From the NCBI RefSeq assembly GCF_000171235.2, contig NZ_ABEA03000135.1, positions 21,132-85,131 of the forward strand: a DNA stretch of 64,000 bases, read 5' to 3'. Below, piece by piece: positions 54,344-62,082 of the stretch; positions within the stretch are counted from its first letter, which is position 1; each line of letters opens with the position of its first letter. Origin of the DNA: Geminisphaera colitermitum TAV2 (GTDB lineage Bacteria; Verrucomicrobiota; Verrucomicrobiia; Opitutales; Opitutaceae). Both the position numbers and the translations under genes were made by a program. Below the pieces are notes generated by a model. It made no database searches. It had not been told where the DNA came from and saw only the letters and a list, made by a program, of their open reading frames with translations.

Positions 54344-54582
54344 GTGGCGCGGGCTTCCCGCCCGCATTCAGACGGAAGGGCGGAAATGCGGGCGGGACGC
54401 CCGCGCCATAGCGTAGTGCAGGCATCCTGCCTGCAAGTCAGTCTATTGCGCGAAGCGCCGCCTTCCCAAATAACAGAATCAGCAAAAAGCAGAAGAGAGC
54501 ACCGCGCTTCGCGCAACCTATGGATTGCAGGCGAGACGCCTGCGCTACGGGATGCACGTTGCGAGCGGGACGCCCGCGCCAC
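54344..54582. repeat. Interspersed repeat, copy 2 (195-bp unit at 54388-54582 plus an extra palindrome arm)
   Basis: 54388-54582 is nearly identical to 18525-18719. It is preceded by an inverted module at 54344-54365 (GTGGCGCGGGC...), giving the same palindrome pair as in hrpB. It fills the 252-bp gap between converging genes. Confidence 0.85.
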
Positions 54583-54589
54583 TTTTTCA

Positions 54590-55267
54590 TCACTTCGCCG
54601 CTGTCGGTGTCGCAACCGGCCCCGTGGGTTTGAGCGCGGTGCTCAGGCTCTTGAACTGGGCGGTGAGGGCGTCGAGCGATTGCTTGAGCGGCAATGCATC
54701 CGCCGCGGCCTTGCTCACGTAGGGCTTCACGGTGTTGAGGCCTGCGCTGGTGAGATCGGCGCCGAGCACCTGTTGAATGTCCTTCAAGCTTCGTTGCAAC
54801 GGCTGGTAGGCGTTGGCCGCGCTTGCGTAGTCGGCGACGAGTTTCTGCAACTGCGCCGCGACTTCCGCGCGACGATCCAAGGCGGCGGTCCGAAGGTCAG
54901 GATTTTGAATGGCGGCGACCTGCGTGCCCCAAGTGCTGAGATAGGTGTCGGCCTTGGTTCGCATCGTTTTGGCGGCCTCGCTGACGGCGGCGGCCTGCTT
55001 TTCCAGTGCCCCGAACTGTTTGACGAAGTTTTGATACTGGGCGGTGAGGTTCGTCGCCGGCTGGTTTACGAGCGAGTCGAGCGAAGCGAGCGTGGTGTCG
55101 ATTTGAGAGCGGGTTTTGACCAGCTCATCACCGGCGGAAAGGAGTGAATTCGCAGCATTTTCACTCTTTTTATAGGTGCTGGTGCCCGAATTGGAGCACC
55201 CGGAAAAAACCAGCATGGCGGCGCTGGTTGCGATGGTTGCAAGAATTGTGAATGATTTGGCGTTCAT
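54590..55267 (-). CDS. DUF2959-like lipoprotein
   Basis: A 225-aa lipoprotein from ATG 55267 (or ATG 55273). The N-terminus MNAKSFTILATIATSAAMLVFSGCSNSG has a lipobox FSGC, so it should be lipid-anchored after cleavage before Cys. The rest is a long coiled-coil-like helical protein (LVKTRSQIDTTLASLDSLV, QFGALEKQAAAVSEAAKTM), matching what I know of DUF2959. Cellular role unknown; probably periplasmic face of a membrane. Divergent from the LysR gene. Confidence 0.82.
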   Translation of the reverse strand: MNAKSFTILATIATSAAMLVFSGCSNSGTSTYKKSENAANSLLSAGDELVKTRSQIDTTLASLDSLVNQPATNLTAQYQNFVKQFGALEKQAAAVSEAAKTMRTKADTYLSTWGTQVAAIQNPDLRTAALDRRAEVAAQLQKLVADYASAANAYQPLQRSLKDIQQVLGADLTSAGLNTVKPYVSKAAADALPLKQSLDALTAQFKSLSTALKPTGPVATPTAAK

Positions 55268-55552
55268 AGGCATAGGTGTGTGAGGTTTGTCTGCCTCCGT
55301 GGAAAAGTCCGCACTGTTTCCGCTGAGTTGCAGGAAACGATGGAAGGCAATGTCGCCACTACTGCCACAAGTCCCGATCATGTGCAAGTTGGCGAATTAA
55401 TCTTCTTCAACGGCGTTCCCGTTGCGTCTTTCCATTCGGTCTCCGTCGCGTCTCGAAAATTCCGATACGCTCCCGGCGAAAAATGAAACCGCGCCTGGAA
55501 GCACTTGCACAAATGGCTCGCGTCGCGATTTCCTTCACCGACAACGCCCCCT

Positions 55553-55572
55553 CCCCCCCCCCCCCCCCCCCC
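55553..55572 (+). repeat. Poly-C tract (20 nt) just upstream of the LysR start
   Basis: Lies 56 bp before the proposed GTG start, in the 361-base gap 55268-55628 between divergent genes. I see no other clear signal in that gap. Length changes would alter promoter spacing, or switch an upstream in-frame start on and off. Confidence 0.9.
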
Positions 55573-55628
55573 TGTACCTATCGGAATGGCAGTTGCCGCC
55601 AACGCGGGACGCGGTCAAATCGGCGTTC

Positions 55629-56558
55629 GTGATAAACGTCCACCACCTCGAACTTTTTTACCACGTTGCCCTGCATGGCGGGATTAGTCGGGCGGTGCGA
55701 CACATGCCGTGGGGCATCCAGCAACCCGCCGTCAGCAGCCAGATCCTGCAACTCGAACAAGACCTCGGCGTGCGCCTGTTTGAACGCATCCCCTTCAAAC
55801 TGACCCCGGCGGGCGAAGAGTTGTTTGCGTATGCGAAACCATTTTTCAGCGGACTGGACGACATGGCGCGCCGCTTGCGCGGAGAGGCCGCGCCGCGCTT
55901 GCGCATCGCGGCGGCGGAGGTTGCCTTGCGCGATCACTTGCCGGACGTGGTCGCGCCGTTGCTCAAGCGCGACCCGCGCCTGCGGCTGACGTTGCGCTCG
56001 GGATTCCAGCCGGAGATGGAGGCATGGCTGCTCGACCGCGAGATCGACGTGGCATTTGCCGCGTTGGAAAACAAACCGCCCGCCCGCCTGCGTTGCGAAA
56101 AACTGTTTCGTCTCCCCGTTGTGCTTCTGGTGCACAAAAAATCCCCGGTGCGCGAGGCGCGCGATTTGTGGGCGCGGGCGGAGCGTGGCGTGATGGAGGA
56201 GCCCTTGATCTGCCTGCCGCCGGCGGAGCCGGTGAGCCGGATTTTCCAAAAAAACATGCGCCGACTTGGCGTGGAATGGCCGGTGTCGGTCGAGGCGAGT
56301 TCGCTCGGTTTGATCACGGATTACGTCGCCGCCGGGCTTGGGATCGGCGTCAGCGTGGGACTGACGGAGGTGGTCCGGCATCGGGATGTGCGCATGGTGC
56401 CGTTGCCTGATTTTGAACCTTTGGAAATCGTCGCGCTCTGGCGCGGCGGCGGAAAAAATGAAGGAGGCGAGGTTGATGCGCTGGTTGGCGCTTTGCTGGA
56501 CGAAGCGAGGAAACACGCCGGGAAGCTGGCGGAGCGGCGCTTTTTACTTGGACGTTGA
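55629..56558 (+). CDS. LysR-family transcriptional regulator
   Basis: A 309-aa regulator of normal family length from GTG 55629. The winged helix begins HHLELFYHVALHGGISRAVRHM and continues IQQPAVSSQILQLEQDLGVRLFERIPFKLTPAGEELF, the classical LysR pattern, followed by a substrate-binding domain (AEVALRDHLPDVVAPLLKRDPRLRLTL, GLGIGVSVGLTEV). The frame is also open upstream to 55422, through the 20-C tract, giving PPPPPP; that extension has no homology to the family. The stop codon lies within 7-bp repeats shared with the leader of hrpB. Target genes are unknown; the divergent lipoprotein gene is one candidate. Confidence 0.9.
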   Translation: MINVHHLELFYHVALHGGISRAVRHMPWGIQQPAVSSQILQLEQDLGVRLFERIPFKLTPAGEELFAYAKPFFSGLDDMARRLRGEAAPRLRIAAAEVALRDHLPDVVAPLLKRDPRLRLTLRSGFQPEMEAWLLDREIDVAFAALENKPPARLRCEKLFRLPVVLLVHKKSPVREARDLWARAERGVMEEPLICLPPAEPVSRIFQKNMRRLGVEWPVSVEASSLGLITDYVAAGLGIGVSVGLTEVVRHRDVRMVPLPDFEPLEIVALWRGGGKNEGGEVDALVGALLDEARKHAGKLAERRFLLGR

Positions 56559-56582
56559 GAGTTGAGCGTTGGACGTTGAACG
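56548..56582 (+). repeat. Five 7-bp tandem repeats at the lysR-hrpB junction
   Basis: TTGGACG, TTGAGAG, TTGAGCG, TTGGACG, TTGAACG. They overlap the LysR stop codon and end 20 bp before hrpB. Same family as in rseP. Confidence 0.8.
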
Positions 56583-56602
56583 TTTTCCGCTCTTCACCGT
56601 TC

Positions 56603-59224
56603 ATGCCGCCTCCTCTTCAACCTTCCGCACTGCCGATCTACGAACTCGAACACGACTTGGTTTCCGCCTTGCGCGGACAAGGGCGCGTGGTGGTGCAGGC
56701 CCCGACGGGGTCGGGCAAATCGACGCAGATCCCGCAGATGCTATGGCGCCATGGTTTTTTGGATACGGGAGAAGTCGTGGTGCTCCAGCCGCGCCGGCTG
56801 GCGGCGCGAATGCTGGCGAAACGTGTGGCCGAGGAAATGAGCGTCCGTCTCGGCGCGGAAGTCGGCTACCAGATACGGCTGGAATCACGCGTGTCGGAGC
56901 ACACCAAAATCCGCTTTGTCACGGAGGGCATTTTGCTGCGGCAGATGTCGTTCGATCCGGCGTTGCGCGGCGTGGCGGCACTGGTGTTTGACGAGTTTCA
57001 CGAACGCCACCTTTACGGCGACATTTCGCTGGCGCGCGCATTGCAAATCCAGCAGTCCACGCGACCCGATCTGCGGATTGTCATCATGTCCGCCACGCTC
57101 GATGCCGCCGCGCTTGGCGATTACATGAAACCTTGCGACCTGCTCACGTCGCAGGGACGCAGTTTCCCGGTGAACATCGAATACCTGCCGCGTCGCGTGG
57201 ATTTTGAACAGGAGCCGGTGTGGGATGTGGCCGCGCGCGAGGCGGCGCGGGTGGCGGAGACGACGCCGGGGGATTTGCTGGTGTTCATGCCCGGCGCGTA
57301 CGAGATCGGGCGTACGGTGGGGGCGCTTCAGGCGAGTCGGGAACGGTCGTTGCGCGATTGTATTGTTTTTCCATTACACGGAGAACTCCCGCCCGAACAA
57401 CAGGACCGGGCGGTGGCGCGTTATGAAGCACGCAAGATCATCGTCTCGACCAACGTGGCGGAAACGTCGCTTACGATTGACGGCGTCACGGCGGTGATCG
57501 ACAGCGGACTGGCGCGCATGGCGCGGTTCGACGCCAACCGGGGGATCAACACGCTGCTCATCGAAAAAATCTCACGCGCCTCCGCCGACCAGCGCGCGGG
57601 TCGCGCCGGACGCACCGCGCCGGGTGTGTGCGTGCGCCTGTGGACGGAGCGCGAACACGCGGATCGCGCCGCGCAGGAATTGCCCGAGGTGCGGCGTCTC
57701 GATTTGGCGGAAGTGGTCTTAACGCTCAAGGCGAGCGGCATTGACGACGTGGCGGGTTTTCCGTGGCTGGAAAAACCGGATGCGAAGGCGTTGGAGCGGG
57801 CGGAGTCGTTGCTGGCGGATTTGGGGGCGGTGGAGGAATGTGGCGCGGGCGTCCCGCCCGCTTCGGAAAGAATTGCGGGCGGGACGCCCGCGCCACTTTG
57901 GCGAATCACGGAGATGGGGCGTCGCATGTTGAGGTTTCCGGTGCATCCGCGTTATGCGCGCATGTTGCTGGAGGCGGACGCGCGCGGGTGCGTGCGCAGC
58001 GTGGCCTTGATGGCGGCGCTGACGCAGGGACGGAATTTTCTCCTGCGTGGTGTTCCGCGCGCCATCGAGGACGCGCGTGATGACGAATTGGGCGAGGAGG
58101 TTTACAGCGATTTTTTCCTGCTCATGCGCGCGTGGCGTTTCGCGGAAAACGCCGGTTACTCGCTCGATGCCTGCCGGCGTCTCGGGTTGCACGCGCAGGG
58201 AGCGCGGCAGGTGGGGCCGTTATTCGATCAGTTTCTCAAAATCGCCGAAAAGGAGGGGCTCGCTGTGTCGGATAATCGAGAATCAGAAAGCTCCGAGGCG
58301 GTGCGCAAGTGCGTGCTGGCGGGTTTTTCCGATCATCTGGCAAAGCGGCTCGACGCGGGCACGTTGCGTTGCGAACTCACGCACAAGCGTCGCGGCACGC
58401 TGGCCCGCGAGAGTGCCATCCAGCGTGCGCCGTTGCTCGTGGCGGCGGAGGTGAGCGAGATCGGGGGCCGGGGGGGGGAGGTCAGCGTGTTGCTCTCGCT
58501 CGCAACGGCTGTCGAGGAGGAGTGGCTGCGCGAGTTGTTTCCCGCCGATTATCATGACGAGACAGGCGTGGTTTACGATGCGCAGGCACGGCGCGTGATT
58601 GCGCGGCGTGAGCGCCGGTTCCGTGATTTGGTGCTGGAGGCGAAACCGACGGGCGGAGAACCGCCAGCCGGAGCGGCGGCGGCGTTGCTCGCTGCGGAAG
58701 TCATGGCGGGTCGGATACAACTCGGCGAATGGAACGACAGCGTGGAGCAGTGGATCGTGCGCGTGAACCGGCTGGCCGAGTGGTTCCCGGAACTGGAGGT
58801 GGCGCCGATCACGGACGCGGACCGGGCGATGTTGATCGAGCAGATTTGTTACGGCAGTTTTGGCGCGCGCGAGTTGAAGGACAAACCGGTGATGCCCGTC
58901 CTGCGCGAGTGGTTGCGTCCCGAGCAACTGGCGGTGCTCGACGACTACCTGCCGGAGCGCCTCGTGATGGGCAACGGACGGCGTTCGCGGATCGAATATG
59001 CGAAGGAGGGGCCGCCGATATTGTCGGCTCGGATACAGGAGCTTTACGGCGTGGAGGGGAAATTCACGCTCGGCCACGGTCGCGTGCCGGTGAAAATCCA
59101 TGTGCTTGCGCCCAATCAGCGTCCGATCCAAGTGACGGATGATCTGACGAGTTTCTGGCGCGACATGTATCCAAAAGTTAAAGCTGAACTTTCCCGCCGT
59201 TACCCGCGTCACGAATGGCGGTGA
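56603..59224 (+). CDS. hrpB: ATP-dependent RNA helicase HrpB
   Basis: A DEAH-type helicase of 873 aa from ATG 56603. Walker A QAPTGSGKSTQIPQML (residues about 33-48), DEFHERH as Walker B variant, SATLDA, STNVAETSLTIDGVTAVIDSG, and QRAGRAGR motif VI are present. The HA2 region and the HrpB-specific C-terminus (RIEYAKEGPPILSARIQELYGV, VPVKIHVLAPNQRPIQVTDDL, FWRDMYPKVKAELSRRYPRHEWR) follow. The family is usually about 820 aa; part of the excess is a 57-bp palindromic repeat inserted in frame at 57840-57896 (GAGVPPASERIAGGTPAPLW). A run of 9 G at 58470-58478 encodes Gly. It is convergent with the next gene, with a single base between stop codons. Confidence 0.95.
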   Translation: MPPPLQPSALPIYELEHDLVSALRGQGRVVVQAPTGSGKSTQIPQMLWRHGFLDTGEVVVLQPRRLAARMLAKRVAEEMSVRLGAEVGYQIRLESRVSEHTKIRFVTEGILLRQMSFDPALRGVAALVFDEFHERHLYGDISLARALQIQQSTRPDLRIVIMSATLDAAALGDYMKPCDLLTSQGRSFPVNIEYLPRRVDFEQEPVWDVAAREAARVAETTPGDLLVFMPGAYEIGRTVGALQASRERSLRDCIVFPLHGELPPEQQDRAVARYEARKIIVSTNVAETSLTIDGVTAVIDSGLARMARFDANRGINTLLIEKISRASADQRAGRAGRTAPGVCVRLWTEREHADRAAQELPEVRRLDLAEVVLTLKASGIDDVAGFPWLEKPDAKALERAESLLADLGAVEECGAGVPPASERIAGGTPAPLWRITEMGRRMLRFPVHPRYARMLLEADARGCVRSVALMAALTQGRNFLLRGVPRAIEDARDDELGEEVYSDFFLLMRAWRFAENAGYSLDACRRLGLHAQGARQVGPLFDQFLKIAEKEGLAVSDNRESESSEAVRKCVLAGFSDHLAKRLDAGTLRCELTHKRRGTLARESAIQRAPLLVAAEVSEIGGRGGEVSVLLSLATAVEEEWLRELFPADYHDETGVVYDAQARRVIARRERRFRDLVLEAKPTGGEPPAGAAAALLAAEVMAGRIQLGEWNDSVEQWIVRVNRLAEWFPELEVAPITDADRAMLIEQICYGSFGARELKDKPVMPVLREWLRPEQLAVLDDYLPERLVMGNGRRSRIEYAKEGPPILSARIQELYGVEGKFTLGHGRVPVKIHVLAPNQRPIQVTDDLTSFWRDMYPKVKAELSRRYPRHEWR
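57840..57896. repeat. Perfect palindromic element inserted in hrpB
   Basis: Two exactly complementary 22-bp arms (57840-57861, beginning GTGGCGCGGGCGTCCCGCCC, and 57875-57896) around 13 bp. The element is in frame. The same module occurs at 18525, 18699, 31009, 54344, 54388 and 54561. Confidence 0.9.
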
Positions 59225-59225
59225 G

Positions 59226-60053
59226 TTACCACCACTCGCGGGTGGCGGCGGAGGCGAGCGCCTCCTCAAGAGGCACCAACTCAGGATGCCAATGACGTTC
59301 CCATTCAAGGCTGACGGCTCCCGCGTAAGCGTCGCGGGCGAGGAGCGCGCGCAGTGTGTTCATGGCGAACTCGCCTTGTCCGGGCGGAACGTAGGTGTGC
59401 GCCCCGTAATACGAGGGACGGGAGATGCTGTCTTTCACGTGGATGTGAACGACGCGGGAACGGATGGCCTGCCAGGTCGCGGCAGTTTCCTCGCCGCCCA
59501 AACGCCATGTGTGGTGGGTATCCCACAACAGGCCGGTGCCGGACGGGGCGCGGGCAAGAAAGCGGAGAATCGCGGGCGTGCGGGTGAGCGCGTCGTGCGT
59601 CTCGATCATCACGTCGGCGCGCCAGCGATTGGCGCGACGGAGGTCGTTCCACCAGGACAAGGTGTCCAGCGCCTGCCCCAGTTCGGCATCGTTCAAGTCC
59701 GTGCCGCCGTCGAACACGCGCAGGCGCGGCACGCCGAGAGCCTCGGCCCACGGCAGGTAACGCAAAAAAGCGTCGCGGTCCGCGGCGATGTTGCCGATGA
59801 GAAACAACGACGTATCCAGAGAGCAAATACTAACGGGGTTCGCACCGGCGGCGGCGGCGAATGCTTCGGGCGTGCCGAAAGTTTTTTCCAACTGGGCGGG
59901 GACGTCGAGGGAGCCGCCGATGCCGCGCAGTTCGATGGCGTCGAGGCGGTGGCGCGCGGCCAGACGAAGGGAATCCGCAAGCGAAAGCTCGACGCAGCCG
60001 AGAGTGGAAAAGGCGTGTGAGCAAATCGGGGATTTTATGATTTTTGCTCTCAC
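59226..60053 (-). CDS. Sugar phosphate isomerase/epimerase-like TIM barrel
   Basis: A 275-aa protein of the xylose-isomerase-like AP endonuclease fold. Likely metal ligands: Glu in VMIETHDAL, Asp/His in LLWDTHHTW, His in VVHIHVKDS and Glu in VSLEWERHWHPEL. FSTLGCVELSL opens strand 1. The start is GTG 60053, with AAGGG five bases upstream; no ATG is available. Members epimerise keto-sugars or inositols. Its neighbours on the same strand (dehydrogenase, BNR protein) suggest use in sugar or uronate catabolism. Its stop is one base from that of hrpB. Confidence 0.88.
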   Translation of the reverse strand: MRAKIIKSPICSHAFSTLGCVELSLADSLRLAARHRLDAIELRGIGGSLDVPAQLEKTFGTPEAFAAAAGANPVSICSLDTSLFLIGNIAADRDAFLRYLPWAEALGVPRLRVFDGGTDLNDAELGQALDTLSWWNDLRRANRWRADVMIETHDALTRTPAILRFLARAPSGTGLLWDTHHTWRLGGEETAATWQAIRSRVVHIHVKDSISRPSYYGAHTYVPPGQGEFAMNTLRALLARDAYAGAVSLEWERHWHPELVPLEEALASAATREWW

Positions 60054-60089
60054 TGCCCTTAAATCCCGTGGTTTGGAAAACAGCGCAGC

Positions 60090-60920
60090 TTAGTTCCGCT
60101 TGCGGCAAAGTCTGGCTGTCACGATCAAGGCAAGCAGTCCGCTTATCCACGCGACGGACGAGGGTTCGGGAACCGCGGCAACATAGTTGGCCTGCAGGTT
60201 GGCAAAGCTGATTTTTGAGGCATTGAAACCGGCGTTGCCGATGCCGACACGGTTGAATGTCAGCGTCTGGGGCGAGTTGTCCTCGAAGGAGCCGCTTACA
60301 GAGTATTTTGTGGGGGAACTTGTTTCGACCAGCGACCAGCTGATGGTGATCGTGTTCGCAGCCGTCAGTTCGTAACGTATGTTGAAGCTGTAACTGCCGT
60401 CTACCAGCGTGGCATTGTCGGTCACTGTGACTCCCTTGATATTGGTGCTGCCACTGGTGGCAGGGTTGTTGGACCACCACGACGATGATGTGTCAGGGTT
60501 TGCACGTTCCCACAGCCGACTTACCTTGTCGTTACTGCCATTCTCGGTGAAGTAGCCGAGCCAGCCGTTGACGCTGGCGCTGGCGTTGGTGTTGAACAGA
60601 CCCCAGCGAAAACCATACTGGAGCGTGCCGCCGAGACCCTCAAAAGTCACGGTGCCGCTGAAGGTCAGGTGGTCACCGATGTTCGTCAGCGTGACCAATC
60701 CAATGGTCGCAGACAGGAGGGTCGAATTCGCCGATGCTGCCGCGCCGGTTCCGATGACGGGGGAGTTCGTGGTGGCGTCGGTGAGGGTGGCGCTGCCGGT
60801 GTCCTTCCGCCAGTCGGTAATATTGGCAGCGGAAAGTGCAGTTACGCAGGAAATTACTGATACGAGCAGCAGGCAGGAACGGATGAGGCGAGGGGGGGGA
60901 ATGGTGATGTGTGTATTCAT
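60090..60920 (-). CDS. PEP-CTERM protein with a lectin-like beta-sandwich
   Basis: A 276-aa exported protein from ATG 60920. Signal peptide PRLIRSCLLLVSVISCVTALSA; the mature part (LQYGFRWGLFNTNASASVNGWLGYF, ISWSLVETSSPTKYSVSGSFED, TFNRVGIGNAG) looks like a jelly-roll or concanavalin-type beta-sandwich. The end VPEPSSVAWISGLLALIVTARL followed by CRKRN is a PEP-CTERM signal. Eight C in the coding strand (60892-60899) encode PPP directly before the signal-peptide hydrophobic core, so slippage would abolish export and expression. It may bind glycans; this is inference from fold and context. Confidence 0.85.
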   Translation of the reverse strand: MNTHITIPPPRLIRSCLLLVSVISCVTALSAANITDWRKDTGSATLTDATTNSPVIGTGAAASANSTLLSATIGLVTLTNIGDHLTFSGTVTFEGLGGTLQYGFRWGLFNTNASASVNGWLGYFTENGSNDKVSRLWERANPDTSSSWWSNNPATSGSTNIKGVTVTDNATLVDGSYSFNIRYELTAANTITISWSLVETSSPTKYSVSGSFEDNSPQTLTFNRVGIGNAGFNASKISFANLQANYVAAVPEPSSVAWISGLLALIVTARLCRKRN

Positions 60921-61032
60921 GATTTTTGACGGGATTTGTGACGAGGAAACTGAAACGGGAAGAGGTTGGAACGGGGCCGGCATGGCGCAATTTCTTTGGC
61001 GTTTTACTTGGTGAATGAATCGTATTTTTCCG

Positions 61033-62082
61033 CTATGTGGAGCGGTCGTAAATTTCGGGAGTGATGACGGATTCGGGAACGAAGCCGGACAGGTAACGGT
61101 CAATGTTGGCGAACGCTTTGAGCGCGCATTTGCGATTGGTGTCGTTGGTCGGGCCGCCGATGTGCGGCGACAGGATGGAGTCAGCATGGGTGTGAAACGG
61201 AACGGATGCATCCATCGGCTCGCGACTGACAACATCGAGGGCAACGCGAAGGCGTCCGCTTGCGGATTCGCGAAGAAGCGCCTGTTCATCCACCACGAGG
61301 CCGCGGCCTACATTCACAAAAACTGCGTCGTCGGGAAGGCGGGCAAGGATGTCGGCAGTGACACAGCCAGCGGTGCTTGGATTCAGCGCCTCGCATTCGA
61401 AGAGGATTTCACTTTGAGAAAACAGCCCGGCAAGCGAGTCAGCAGGAGTGATTTCATGGGACCGGATGGCATCGGCCGGCAGACCGTTTGTGTAAGCGCG
61501 GATGGACACGCCGAAGGGTTGCAGGAGTTTAACGAGTTCGCGGGCCACTTGGCCGAAGCCGTGAATGCCGACGGCGCGGCCATGCAGGGTGCGGGTGCCG
61601 AGCCGGTTGGCGGGCGGGCGGGTGATGTCGGGATGGTGGATGATTTGGGTCCAGGCGCGTTGGTTGCGCAGGGCCATGAGTGCGAGGAGCAGCGCATGCT
61701 CGGCCACGGCAGGAGCGGCAATCCCGCCCCAGTTGCTGACGATGCCGCCGCGTTCCAGAAATCTTTTAGGGACGAGGTGGCGCACGCTGCCGGTGAGGTG
61801 ACAGATGTATCGGAGTGGGCATGACGGTTCGTCGAGCCACGAGCGGGGAAGCGGCGGCGTGGTCCAGCCGGTGAGGAGGATTTCAGGAGATGTTTTGCGC
61901 AGCCAGTTCTCCCAGCCGGATATGTTTTCTCCCGGAGCGTCGGGACAATAATGGAATGTGCGTCGGTCTTCGCGTTCGGGAAAATCTCCGGGGTGCAGGA
62001 AGAGGTCGCGTTCGATTTGCGCGAGGGCGACCGCAACACAAGCGGAGGCGGTGACGGTGGAGGTGGAAGTGGCGGTGTTCAT
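61033..62082 (-). CDS. D-isomer-specific 2-hydroxyacid dehydrogenase
   Basis: An NAD-dependent dehydrogenase of 349 aa. The NAD motif GRAVGIHGFGQVARELVKLL, FVNVGRGLVVDEQAL with the substrate-binding Arg, and SPHIGGPT with the catalytic His are present; the catalytic Glu region is less clear. The ATG at 62082 overlaps the stop of the BNR gene as ATGA, so the two are coupled; the frame's longer N-terminal extension is rejected. It probably reduces or oxidises a sugar-acid product. Confidence 0.9.
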   Translation of the reverse strand: MNTATSTSTVTASACVAVALAQIERDLFLHPGDFPEREDRRTFHYCPDAPGENISGWENWLRKTSPEILLTGWTTPPLPRSWLDEPSCPLRYICHLTGSVRHLVPKRFLERGGIVSNWGGIAAPAVAEHALLLALMALRNQRAWTQIIHHPDITRPPANRLGTRTLHGRAVGIHGFGQVARELVKLLQPFGVSIRAYTNGLPADAIRSHEITPADSLAGLFSQSEILFECEALNPSTAGCVTADILARLPDDAVFVNVGRGLVVDEQALLRESASGRLRVALDVVSREPMDASVPFHTHADSILSPHIGGPTNDTNRKCALKAFANIDRYLSGFVPESVITPEIYDRST

